Shown here: positions 8,445 to 15,981 of the stretch, in pieces
Layout: every line of letters starts with the position of its first letter
Numbering within the stretch: the first letter of the stretch is position 1
DNA from: Clostridium carboxidivorans P7
GTDB taxonomy: Bacteria > Bacillota > Clostridia > Clostridiales > Clostridiaceae
Assembly: GCF_001038625.1 (NCBI RefSeq)
Contig: NZ_CP011803.1
Span: 4,030,001 to 4,094,000 of the forward strand
DNA: 64,000 nt
Direction: 5' to 3'
Translations under genes and position numbers: made by a program
Notes under the pieces: generated by a model
What the model saw: only the letters and a program-made list of their open reading frames with translations
What the model was told of the DNA's origin: nothing
The model's database searches: none

Positions 8445-8603
8445 TTAAGACTTATATAATTCTTGGCTTAGCTTTCTTATAAGTTCATCAAATTTTTCAG
8501 GAGGTAGTTCATTTTTATACGCTATGGCAAGAGCTTTAGCTGCTCTTATCTGTAGTTGGTCCAATACTTCCGGATCAGTTGGATAGTTTACTTTTACGTG
8601 CAT
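8445..8603 (-). CDS. 52-residue hypothetical protein of the island
   Basis: A short frame opens with ATG behind a perfect AGGAGGT. Its product is soluble and probably helical, with an N-terminal MHVKVNYPTDPEVL and a C-terminal LPPEKFDELIRKLSQELYKS. The charge pattern and strong ribosome site support real translation. It lies between the Cro-like gene and the second XRE gene in the same direction. Small proteins here in phage early operons are often regulators or accessory factors, but no family is recognised. Confidence 0.6.
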   Translation of the reverse strand: MHVKVNYPTDPEVLDQLQIRAAKALAIAYKNELPPEKFDELIRKLSQELYKS

Positions 8604-8653
8604 AAATAACACCTCCTATAACTATTCTTATGAACTTAATAGATTGTCCTATA

Positions 8654-8890
8654 TTAGATTTTTAAGGTTTGGTTTTCTTGAACTTCATTGATAAAAAAAA
8701 TTTTTTTAAATTCTTCCTCAGTTAAATCTAAAATACTTTTTATACTCAATGCTAGTTCTACAGTAATTTTGGATTTGCCATTTTCTATTAGGCAGTAACT
8801 ACCTTTACTTTTATAATTTAATTTTTGGGACATGCCTTCTTGTGTAAATCCCTTCTCTTCTCTTATTTGGGATAAAAGATATAAATTCAT
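8654..8890 (-). CDS. Cro-like XRE helix-turn-helix protein
   Basis: The 78-residue product is almost entirely a Cro/CI-type HTH (IREEKGFTQEGMSQKLN, then GSYCLIENGKSKITVELAL). Its start has AAGGTGGTGG upstream. It is the first gene of the leftward transcript, driven by a consensus promoter whose spacer is filled by an operator, and it diverges from the CI-like gene at 9072. This is the Cro position in a lambdoid-type switch. Assignment of the Cro versus repressor role is from layout. Confidence 0.85.
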   Translation of the reverse strand: MNLYLLSQIREEKGFTQEGMSQKLNYKSKGSYCLIENGKSKITVELALSIKSILDLTEEEFKKIFFINEVQENQTLKI

Positions 8891-8933
8891 TTCACCACCA
8901 CCTTAGTTTGAGATTCTTGAACTTTATATTTTT

Positions 8934-8962
8934 ATTATAGTTCAAGAAATTTAAACTGTCAA
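8934..8962 (-). promoter_or_regulatory. leftward early promoter, operator in its spacer
   Basis: Reading leftward there is a perfect TTGACA (8957-8962), a 17-base spacer and a perfect TATAAT (8934-8939). The spacer is exactly filled by the second 19-bp operator, so repressor binding would exclude RNA polymerase. It should drive the Cro-like gene and the replication module. Confidence 0.85.
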
Positions 8963-8997
8963 TGTTCTATGCGAAAAAGTTTAACTTATTAGAACTT

Positions 8998-9028
8998 TTG
9001 TATATTATTTTAATTTTTATGCTATTAT
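8998..9028 (+). promoter_or_regulatory. rightward promoter for the CI-like repressor gene
   Basis: A TTGTAT (8998-9003) and an extended -10 TGC-TATTAT (9020-9028) precede the repressor gene. The spacing of 19 bases is long, which fits a weaker, extended -10 promoter. Operators at 8978-8996 and 9037-9055 bracket it. Confidence 0.5.
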
Positions 9029-9071
9029 TAAAATAATGTTTAAAAATTTTAAACTATAAGAGGTAAAAGTT

Positions 9072-9494
9072 ATGGATAATATTTTAGGAAAAAGAATAAA
9101 ATTATTACGAAATGAAAGCGAATTAACTCAGGAAGAATTTGGAAAAAAATACAATTTAAAAAAATCTACGATATCACAATACGAATCAAGTTTTAGTAGA
9201 CCCGATGATGATTTAAAAATACAAATCTGTAGTGATTTTAATGTAACATTAGATTGGCTAATGGGTCTCACTGACATACGCAATCCATATGAAAATAAAG
9301 AAGGAGAAAAATTTGCAGAAACAAATACTAAAGATCTTCCTCAAACTAAAACATTAAAAGATGAACTAATATCTCTAATGATAAGACGAAAAATAATCAC
9401 AAATGATGATGAGATAAACGAGGATATGTTAAAAATGATAGAAAAATCTATAGAAACTTATGCTGAGCTTAATAATAGTAAAAAAGTAAAATGA
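9072..9494 (+). CDS. CI-like XRE repressor
   Basis: The 140-residue protein has an N-terminal HTH (KRIKLLRNESELTQEEFGKKYN, with KSTISQYESS as recognition region), then a charged linker and a helical C-terminal part with no S24 peptidase domain. It is therefore a short repressor without LexA-like autocleavage. The start follows AAGAGGTAAAAG. It diverges from the Cro-like gene and is followed by a terminator and the integrase, as in many small clostridial phage elements. Confidence 0.85.
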   Translation: MDNILGKRIKLLRNESELTQEEFGKKYNLKKSTISQYESSFSRPDDDLKIQICSDFNVTLDWLMGLTDIRNPYENKEGEKFAETNTKDLPQTKTLKDELISLMIRRKIITNDDEINEDMLKMIEKSIETYAELNNSKKVK

Positions 9495-9532
9495 GTAAAT
9501 AAAATCTCTATACTGCTTTGAAAATCCCTTAT

Positions 9533-9571
9533 AAGATAGACTGAACTTTTGGGTTTAGTCTTATTTTTTTA
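9533..9571 (+). terminator. intrinsic terminator after the repressor gene
   Basis: A hairpin with arms AGACTGAAC and GTTTAGTCT (one mismatch) ends in ATTTTTTT. It separates the repressor transcript from the integrase, so the integrase needs readthrough or its own promoter in the AT-rich 9572-9640 stretch. Confidence 0.7.
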
Positions 9572-9649
9572 ATTCAGTACTTTACAATTCAATAAATATT
9601 ATACAATATAAAATTTTTTCATATTATGTTCCGAGAAAGGATGAATTTT

Positions 9650-11254
9650 ATGATAGCTGCAATATACAGTAGAAAATCAGTATTTACTGGTAAAGGCGAA
9701 TCCATTGAAAATCAGGTTCAGATGTGTAAAGAATATGGTGAAAAAAACTTAGGCATAAAAGATTTTATTATCTATGAAGATGAAGGCTTCTCTGGTGGTA
9801 ATATAAATAGACCAAATTTTCAAGAACTATTACAAGATGTTAAAAATAAAAAATTTGATGTTCTTATATGTTATAGATTAGATCGTATAAGTAGGAATGT
9901 TGCAGACTTCTCTACTACGCTAGAATTGCTTCAGAGGCACTCTATAGCCTTTGTATCTATTAAAGAGCAGTTTGATACTACTACACCTATGGGCAAAGCT
10001 ATGATATACATAGCAAGCGTATTTGCGCAGCTAGAACGTGAAACTATAGCAGAACGTGTTAGAGATAATATGCTCCAACTTGCCAAAACTGGTAGATGGC
10101 TTGGAGGCCAAACGCCACTAGGTTATGAGTCAGAACAAATTAACTATTTTGATGAAGAAATGAAAGAAAGAAGTATGTATAAACTTACAGGTGTTAAAGA
10201 AGAACTAGACAATGTTAAGGTTGTATATGAAAAGTTTTTAGAAACTAAAAGCTTAAATAGAACTTTTAAGTGGTTATATTCTAACGGAATTAAAACAAAA
10301 AAAGGTGGAGAATGGAATGCACAAAAAGTAAAAGATATTTTGAGCAATCCTATTTATGTACAATCTAGTGATGAAGTATTAGCATATTTAAAAAGTAAGA
10401 ATATAATAATTGCCGGTGAAGCAAATGGTAATGGTATTCTTAGTTATAATAAAACTAAGAATCTATCCATAACAAGAGATATGTCAGAATGGATATGTGC
10501 GGTTTCTAAGCATAAAGGTATAATAAAATCTGAAGAGTGGCTTGAAGTACAAAAAATTTTAGATTCTAAGAAAAAAGGACCAGCAAGAATAGGTACATCT
10601 CAGGTAGCTTTACTTACTAAAGTTTTAAGATGCAGCAAATGTGGCAGTTTAATGTTTGTAAAACATGGACATAAAAGTACAAAAAACGGTAATAAGAGAT
10701 ATTGCTATTATGTCTGTACAAAAAAAGACAATTCAAATGGTAAGTTATGTAATTGTAAAAATGTTAGAGTTGATATATTAGAAAATTTGGTTATAGACAA
10801 CCTAAAAGAACTTAATAAAGAAACTATACTTAAAGAATTATTAAAAACTAAAAAAGAATTGTCAAATGTAAATAAAGATTCCGCTTTAGAAAATATAAAA
10901 GAAAAAATAAATGATGTTGAGCAATCTATAAAAAATTTACTAAAACAACTTGCTAAAAGCAGAGATAAAGCTTATTCTAAATTTATAGAATCTGATTTAG
11001 AAGAATTAAATAATGAACTAGAGAATTTACAGGCCGAGTATAATAATATTTCAAGTCAAAAAGAGGATATAGATAAAAGAGAATATGATATTGATTTAAT
11101 GGTACAATCTCTTAAATATTTCAATAAAAACATAAATGCCTTTAAAGATATTAATAATAGAAGATTACTAATAGAATCTGTTGTTGATTCTATTATTTGG
11201 GATGGAGACACTGAAGAAATCGAAATAAATCTTTGGGGAGTAAAAAAAAACTAA
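9650..11254 (+). CDS. large serine recombinase (phage-type integrase)
   Basis: Counting from the ATG at 9650 (behind AAAGGATG) the protein has 534 residues. The N-terminal resolvase domain has AIYSRKS, whose first serine is the nucleophile, and the arginines in CYRLDRISRN. A recombinase domain follows, then a zinc ribbon (LRCSKCGSL... YYVCTKK... CNCKN) and a coiled coil (about residues 400-480) typical of large serine integrases. It would integrate and excise the island using short att sites. Upstream in-frame ATG codons at 9626 and 9641 have no better ribosome site. The protein looks intact. Confidence 0.95.
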   Translation: MIAAIYSRKSVFTGKGESIENQVQMCKEYGEKNLGIKDFIIYEDEGFSGGNINRPNFQELLQDVKNKKFDVLICYRLDRISRNVADFSTTLELLQRHSIAFVSIKEQFDTTTPMGKAMIYIASVFAQLERETIAERVRDNMLQLAKTGRWLGGQTPLGYESEQINYFDEEMKERSMYKLTGVKEELDNVKVVYEKFLETKSLNRTFKWLYSNGIKTKKGGEWNAQKVKDILSNPIYVQSSDEVLAYLKSKNIIIAGEANGNGILSYNKTKNLSITRDMSEWICAVSKHKGIIKSEEWLEVQKILDSKKKGPARIGTSQVALLTKVLRCSKCGSLMFVKHGHKSTKNGNKRYCYYVCTKKDNSNGKLCNCKNVRVDILENLVIDNLKELNKETILKELLKTKKELSNVNKDSALENIKEKINDVEQSIKNLLKQLAKSRDKAYSKFIESDLEELNNELENLQAEYNNISSQKEDIDKREYDIDLMVQSLKYFNKNINAFKDINNRRLLIESVVDSIIWDGDTEEIEINLWGVKKN

Positions 11255-11429
11255 CTCCTCAAGCTAATACAATTCTATCGCATTTTCGTATTCCAAGGAC
11301 AATAAATACTTCCAGCATCAATACAATCTTTCATTTCATAATCCAATTACATTACCTCCCAAAGCACTCTACTATTAAAATATTTTACTCAACACATTTT
11401 TGTTACTGAAAAATACTTTACCTCTTTAA

Positions 11430-11458
11430 TTGACAAAATATATTTATTATAATAATAT
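11430..11458 (+). promoter_or_regulatory. dapH promoter with a tandem repeat at the start site
   Basis: TTGACA (11430-11435), 17 bases and TAATAT (11453-11458) form a good promoter. Two copies of TAATATTAATAACTA (11453-11467 and 11468-11482) overlap the -10 and presumed start site. Confidence 0.65.
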
Positions 11459-11510
11459 TAATAACTATAATATTAATAACTATAAATATTTAACTTAGGA
11501 GGTTATCCCT

Positions 11511-12221
11511 ATGAACTATGATTTAACTAATCCATATGAAATAGCAAGATACATAAAAGAAGCAAAAAAATCTACTCCTGTTAAAGTTTATGTTGACGGT
11601 AACATTGAAAATTGCAGCTTAGGAAACATAGAAGATTACGGCAACAGTGGATTTCATGTACTTTTTGGAGAGGCAGAAGAAGTTTCTAAATTTTTAGATG
11701 ATAACAAAGATAAAATAAAAAAATTTAGAATAGAATATGACAGAAGGAATTCAGCAATTCCTCTTGTTGATGTTACAAAAATAGATGCTAGAATCGAACC
11801 TGGCGCTATTATAAGAGACAAGGTTAAAATAGATAAAAATGCTGTTATAATGATGGGCGCTGTTATAAATATAGGCGCTGAAATAGGTGAAGGCACTATG
11901 GTAGATATGAATGCTGTTGTTGGTGCTAGAGGTAAACTTGGAAAAGGAGTTCACTTAGGCGCAGGTGCTGTTGTTGCTGGCGTTCTTGAACCACCAAGTA
12001 AATCACCTTGTGAAATAGAAGATGATGTTTTAATAGGTGCTAATGCAGTAATCCTTGAAGGTGTAAAAGTAGGAAAAGGTTCTGTTGTAGCTGCTGGTTC
12101 AGTTGTTGTAGAAGATGTACCTGCTGGAGTTGTTGTAGCTGGTATTCCTGCAAAAGTAATTAAAACAGTAGATGATAAAACTAAAGATAAAACTAAGATA
12201 TTGGAAGATCTAAGAAAATAG
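11511..12221 (+). CDS. dapH: tetrahydrodipicolinate N-acetyltransferase
   Basis: The 236-residue enzyme acetylates 2,3,4,5-tetrahydrodipicolinate in the acetylase branch of lysine and diaminopimelate synthesis. The N-terminal 85 residues match the DapH N-domain ([20 protein letters not shown]). The rest is a left-handed beta-helix of hexapeptide repeats ([32 protein letters not shown]). The extra loop [13 protein letters not shown] is characteristic. The start follows TTAGGAGG. It stands alone, with a bidirectional terminator downstream. Confidence 0.95.
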   Translation: MNYDLTNPYEIARYIKEAKKSTPVKVYVDGNIENCSLGNIEDYGNSGFHVLFGEAEEVSKFLDDNKDKIKKFRIEYDRRNSAIPLVDVTKIDARIEPGAIIRDKVKIDKNAVIMMGAVINIGAEIGEGTMVDMNAVVGARGKLGKGVHLGAGAVVAGVLEPPSKSPCEIEDDVLIGANAVILEGVKVGKGSVVAAGSVVVEDVPAGVVVAGIPAKVIKTVDDKTKDKTKILEDLRK

Positions 12222-12225
12222 AAAA

Positions 12226-12260
12226 ACAAAGAGCAAACTGCACTGCAGTTTGCTCTTTTT
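12226..12260. terminator. bidirectional terminator between dapH and the SSB-like gene
   Basis: Arms GAGCAAACTGCA and TGCAGTTTGCTC separated by one base are flanked by an A-run and a T-run, so the hairpin serves both converging genes. Confidence 0.9.
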
Positions 12261-12261
12261 A

Positions 12262-12960
12262 CTAAGATATTTGTTTATCTACTAAAGCCTCATCAATTCC
12301 TTTTTCCTGTTGATTTTCTTTTGCATCATCCTCATCATCTTTCCCAGATTTCTCCATCTTTGATATAGATACTTCATATGCAATCTTTTTAATTGTTTCA
12401 GTATCAGATACTTTCTTTTGATACTCTCTACTTTGCAATCTACCCCAAACTTTTATATTGTCACCAACTTTTAATGTTTTGCAAAATCTGGAATTTCTTC
12501 CCCATGCAATCGTTGGTATGTAGTCTGACTTATTGTATGCTCTATTAACTGCAAGAAGTATATCTGAAATTTCTCTTCCAAACGGAGTTGTCCTATAAAC
12601 TGGTTCCTTACAAATAAATCCATCCAAATATATTTGATTAGGATTTTTGCTTTTTTCTTCACAGTAGTATATGTTTCTTGCAAATACTGTTAGTATTAAT
12701 CTATTAGATCCATCCATAAATTTGTTATAAGATCTTAACTGACCTTCTATCATGAGTTCTGTGCCTACTTTAATATCCATTCCACCTATAAGTCTTTCTG
12801 ATACTGTTATAAATAACTCATCTTTTGCGTCACTTAACCTGGAAACTTCCATATAAAAAGTATAAAATCCTTCCCCATACATTTCATGACTAAATTGTAA
12901 TTCTGAAATTACTTTTCCTTCTAAATAAATTTTATTATTTAGCATTGAATTTTCCATCAT
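12262..12960 (-). CDS. SSB-like protein with two OB-folds
   Basis: The 232-residue protein has two consecutive OB-fold segments, about residues 8-100 (IYLEGKVISELQFSHEMYGE) and 107-205 (IYLDGFICKEPVYRTTPFGR). Each resembles a single-stranded-DNA-binding domain. The acidic tail (DDEDDAKENQQEKG) resembles SSB tails, although the terminal aromatic is missing. It is not the main tetrameric SSB, which has one fold and about 140-160 residues. It may be a clostridial paralogue acting in repair or competence. It starts behind GAAAGGAAAGAGGGG. Confidence 0.75.
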   Translation of the reverse strand: MMENSMLNNKIYLEGKVISELQFSHEMYGEGFYTFYMEVSRLSDAKDELFITVSERLIGGMDIKVGTELMIEGQLRSYNKFMDGSNRLILTVFARNIYYCEEKSKNPNQIYLDGFICKEPVYRTTPFGREISDILLAVNRAYNKSDYIPTIAWGRNSRFCKTLKVGDNIKVWGRLQSREYQKKVSDTETIKKIAYEVSISKMEKSGKDDEDDAKENQQEKGIDEALVDKQIS

Positions 12961-13177
12961 AACCCCTCTTTCCTTTCGTTTTCAAATTATCTTATCACCC
13001 TATAATTATTCACAAAATACCCAATTTATACTTATAAAAGTTAAATTGCATTATATTTAATTATCATATTGGATTTGTTAAGATTTCCTCCTCTTAAGAT
13101 TCATACCTGTATTTCCATTATAATACAAATATAGCTCTACTTTCAATAAGGTTCTATTTAAACTTTATATATTTATA

Positions 13178-13930
13178 CTAATTTGTCATTTGTTTACCAT
13201 CATAATCTATATGATAATTATCTTTATAAATCAAATCTCCAACTTTAACAAACTCATAGCCTTGTTTTTTTAAATTTTCTATAACTTTTGGTAAGTTATC
13301 TGGTGTGTATTTTGCATTATTATGAAATAGTATAATGGAACCGTTTTTTACTTTTTTTACAACTCTTTCATATTCTAAATTCGCACCTTCTTCTTTCCAG
13401 TCTATACTGTCAACATCCCATTGAATACAATAATGATTTGTATCCTTTACCGTTTGTACAACTAGATTGTTATATGAACCTTCTGGACATCTAAAAAGTT
13501 TTGTTCCCTCACCTGTTAATTTTCTTATTTTAGAATCATTAATGTCTATTTCTTCTATAATTTTGTCTCTTGAAATTTTAGTCATATCAGGATGTCTATC
13601 TGAGTGATTTCCTATTTCGTGCCCTTTTTCGTATATACTTTTTACTTTCTCTGGATATTGATCTATCCATCCTCCCACTAAAAAAAATGTTGCCTTTACA
13701 TTATATTTGTCCAGTACTTGTAAAATTTTATCTGTGTTATCTGTTCCCCAACTCACATCAAACGTTAATGCAATTTTTTTATCCTTTGTATCAACATAAT
13801 ATATTGGCAAATTTCTATTTACATTAATAAAGGTAGCTATATTTTTATTCTTATAAAAAACTGACCCTATAATTGCAACACATAGTAAAAACATTGCCAA
13901 AAAAACTTTTTTAACCATTTTAGCTTTCAA
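13178..13930 (-). CDS. pdaB: sporulation polysaccharide deacetylase PdaB
   Basis: The 250-residue protein has an N-terminal membrane anchor (residues 7-25) and a NodB deacetylase domain. Motif 1 is IALTFDVSWG, motif 2 is GNHSDRHPDM with the metal histidines, and FRCPEGSYN and IILFHNN follow. The variant FDVSWG instead of FDDGP is a mark of the PdaB family. In B. subtilis PdaB is made in the forespore and maintains spore cortex. It starts at TTG behind AGGGGGGAAAC. It supports a spore-forming host. Confidence 0.88.
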   Translation of the reverse strand: MKAKMVKKVFLAMFLLCVAIIGSVFYKNKNIATFINVNRNLPIYYVDTKDKKIALTFDVSWGTDNTDKILQVLDKYNVKATFFLVGGWIDQYPEKVKSIYEKGHEIGNHSDRHPDMTKISRDKIIEEIDINDSKIRKLTGEGTKLFRCPEGSYNNLVVQTVKDTNHYCIQWDVDSIDWKEEGANLEYERVVKKVKNGSIILFHNNAKYTPDNLPKVIENLKKQGYEFVKVGDLIYKDNYHIDYDGKQMTN

Positions 13931-14133
13931 TAGTTTCCCCCCTAAAACATTTTATTCCCTTAATTTTATATAGTACTATTTGTATATAAATATTACATAT
14001 AATTTAAAAAACAATAATATTTATAAATGAAAATAAAGCACTCAACTATTTGAAGTACTTTATTTATTTTCATATATTTTATGTTATAATATATTTTATA
14101 ATAAGATTATTAATTTTTATTAGGAGGATAAAC

Positions 14134-14658
14134 ATGTTTGAAGATACTTTAGAATTAGCGGAAAATAAACTTCTACTACTTTTTATATTTAAAAAAATTA
14201 AGTTCCCTGTTTCTAATAATCAGATAACACAAATTATTTTAGAGAATAATTTTATAAATTATTTTACTCTTCAACAATACTTAAACGAATTGCTTTCCTC
14301 TAATTTTTTAAAGTACACAGATGAAACAGGCAATCACAGACTTGTAATTACAGAAAAAGGTATTAAAGTTCTCTCTTTATTCGAAAATAGAATATCTGAA
14401 GATAAAATAAACGCTGTAGAAGACTACTTAAATAAAGAAATAAAAAACATAAAGAAAGAAGTAACTATAACTGCTGATTATACCCTTGGGAAAAAAGGTA
14501 ATTTTATTGTAAATCTAAAAGCTATAGAAAATGATTCTATACTTATAGATATTAAACTTAATGTTGGCTCCAATAAGGATGCTAAAGATTTATGTCATAA
14601 GTGGAAAAACAATTCTTCTGAATTATATGACAAGATCATTCAGTTACTTATAAATTAA
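14134..14658 (+). CDS. DUF4364 family protein
   Basis: The 174-residue protein starts at the ATG after TAGGAGGATAAAC, not at the upstream in-frame ATG at 14050, whose extension is an unlikely hydrophobic stretch. An N-terminal winged-helix-like region (NKLLLLFIFKKIKFPVSNNQ, with EKGIKVLSLFENRI) is followed by a beta-rich C-terminal half. DUF4364 proteins are found in clostridia and resemble PadR/MarR-type DNA-binding folds, but no function is known. It converges with the YncE-like gene. Confidence 0.75.
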   Translation: MFEDTLELAENKLLLLFIFKKIKFPVSNNQITQIILENNFINYFTLQQYLNELLSSNFLKYTDETGNHRLVITEKGIKVLSLFENRISEDKINAVEDYLNKEIKNIKKEVTITADYTLGKKGNFIVNLKAIENDSILIDIKLNVGSNKDAKDLCHKWKNNSSELYDKIIQLLIN

Positions 14659-14665
14659 TATTACT

Positions 14666-15553
14666 TTAGATTAAAATCATACCTGTAGGTTCTCCTCCTA
14701 TAGGTATATAGTCTTTCTTTTCATTTTCTATATTTACCTTTATTAATAAATTATTATAGTTATCTCCTATATAAATGCTGTCATCATACTTTATTATTCC
14801 CCTAGGCATTCCTCCTACTATTATATTCTTATCTTCCCTGTAAAAATTTATATCTATAATACTTATAGTTCCATCACCAAAGTTAGATACAAAACAAAAT
14901 CTTTCATTACAAAACATATCTACAGGAGAATTTCCTGCCGTTATTCTATTTATTATTTTATGATTTTTTAAACACATTACAGCTATGCTTCCCCTAAAGT
15001 CTGCGCCTATATTACTTTCACAGATAATAGCATATCTACCATCCACAGTAAAAAGGGCTTTAGTAGGATAAGCGCCTACCCTTATGTTTTTTATGTTTTC
15101 ATTATTAACACAGTCAATTAAGGTTATACTATCATCTTCCATGTTTGAAATTAGCAGAATTTTTTTTTCTTTATTCAAACATATGCTATGAGGCAAACTC
15201 CCACATGGAATTTCTGCTGTTACTTGTTTTTTCTCTAGATCAAAAACTAATAGGCTGTTAAGGTCACCGCATATTATATATGCATTATTTCGAAATACCA
15301 CCACATCGTTACAATGTACACCTATGTAGTGAGTACTTTCTTCTATACCTTCTTCTAAGTTTACAATAGACATAGTATTGCTGTAATTATTGGCTACTAC
15401 AATTCTTTTATCACTTAAGCATATACCATGAGGGCCAATTCTATCATCCGTACTATAACGCTTTAAAAATATTCTATTTTCTTCTTTAAATTCATTTAAA
15501 TTTACTTTAGAAATAAAATCAGAAGAAGTATTACACACATATAGATAATTCAA
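14666..15553 (-). CDS. YncE-like beta-propeller protein
   Basis: The 295-residue protein is made of repeats of about 42 residues of the YVTN/YncE type (YLYVCNTSSDFISKVNL, IVVANNYSNTMSIVNL, ILLISNMEDDSITLID, FCFVSNFGDGTISIID). They predict a seven-bladed propeller. There is no signal peptide or lipobox, so it is probably cytosolic, which is unusual since many relatives are exported. It starts at TTG behind GGGGGGATAAAC. The ligand is unknown. Binding of a protein or small molecule on the propeller face is inferred. Confidence 0.75.
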   Translation of the reverse strand: MNYLYVCNTSSDFISKVNLNEFKEENRIFLKRYSTDDRIGPHGICLSDKRIVVANNYSNTMSIVNLEEGIEESTHYIGVHCNDVVVFRNNAYIICGDLNSLLVFDLEKKQVTAEIPCGSLPHSICLNKEKKILLISNMEDDSITLIDCVNNENIKNIRVGAYPTKALFTVDGRYAIICESNIGADFRGSIAVMCLKNHKIINRITAGNSPVDMFCNERFCFVSNFGDGTISIIDINFYREDKNIIVGGMPRGIIKYDDSIYIGDNYNNLLIKVNIENEKKDYIPIGGEPTGMILI

Positions 15554-15683
15554 GTTTATCCCCCCTCACAAATATAATATGAATATTAACGAAAATGGAC
15601 ATATTTTTTTACTCATTATATTGAGTAATTTTTTAATATTATATATAATATCTTTATTGCTTTAAAAAAAGGTGGTGATATTT

Positions 15684-15926
15684 ATGTATAATTATTTAAC
15701 AAAAGGTGTTTGTTCAAGTCAAATAAACTTTGATATAGTTGACAACAAAGTATGTAATGTATGCTTTACAGGTGGATGTAATGGTAATCTAAAAGGGTTA
15801 TCAAGTCTTATAGAAGGCATGGATGTAAATGATGCTATAAAAAAATTAAAGGGAATTACTTGTGGTGGAAAAGATACTTCTTGTCCTGATCAACTTGCTA
15901 CTGCATTGGAACAAGCTGTACGTTAA
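15684..15926 (+). CDS. TSCPD domain protein (TIGR03905 type)
   Basis: The 80-residue protein carries the signature TCGGKDTSCPDQLATALEQ near its C terminus and a preceding CFTGGCNGNLKGL. Both belong to the TSCPD domain otherwise found at the end of class II ribonucleotide reductases. Stand-alone versions are common in clostridia and have no proven function. The cysteines may bind metal. The start is the ATG at 15684 with AAGGTGGTGAT upstream. Confidence 0.85.
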   Translation: MYNYLTKGVCSSQINFDIVDNKVCNVCFTGGCNGNLKGLSSLIEGMDVNDAIKKLKGITCGGKDTSCPDQLATALEQAVR

Positions 15927-15946
15927 ATTTAAATTTTACATAAAAA

Positions 15947-15979
15947 ATAGAGTGCAATGTAGTTACCTTGCACTCTATG
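15947..15979. terminator. bidirectional terminator between TSCPD gene and folC
   Basis: Arms ATAGAGTGCAA and TTGCACTCTAT, preceded by an A-run, sit between the two converging genes. On the minus strand the T-run is clear. Confidence 0.7.
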
Positions 15980-15981
15980 AT

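Larger units (their letters stand above)
8905..9055. promoter_or_regulatory. four 19-bp operators of the phage-like switch
   Basis: Four related 19-bp sites with AGTT...AACT arms lie between the divergent regulators: AGTTTGAGATTCTTGAACT (8905-8923), AGTTCAAGAAATTTAAACT (8939-8957), AGTTTAACTTATTAGAACT (8978-8996) and TGTTTAAAAATTTTAAACT (9037-9055). The second coincides with the spacer of the leftward promoter. The third and fourth flank the rightward promoter. These are very likely the binding sites of the CI-like and Cro-like proteins. Confidence 0.8.
5915..11300. mobile_element. small phage-derived integrative island (serine recombinase, switch, replication genes)
   Basis: Between the repair operon and dapH lies a block of phage-type genes. 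Leftward are a small membrane protein, a DnaC-like loader, a replication initiator, an HTH protein, a 52-residue protein and a Cro-like protein. Rightward are a CI-like repressor and a large serine recombinase. The divergent switch region has four matching operators. No capsid, terminase, portal, tail, lysis or conjugation genes are present. The block is therefore either a deleted prophage or a compact satellite-like island. Ends are approximate, since no convincing att repeat was found. The flanking genes are chromosomal housekeeping genes. Confidence 0.7.

Noticed and set aside
5916..11285. ATCGCATTT occurs at 5916-5924 and 11277-11285, near both ends of the phage-like island, as a possible att core.
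   Set aside because: Nine matching bases are too few in AT-rich DNA, and the bases around them do not match. Serine-integrase cores are short, so it cannot be excluded, but it is not evidence.
11654..12229. Long antisense frames opposite dapH.
   Set aside because: They mirror the hexapeptide repeats of dapH, have no ribosome site, and encode low-complexity sequence.
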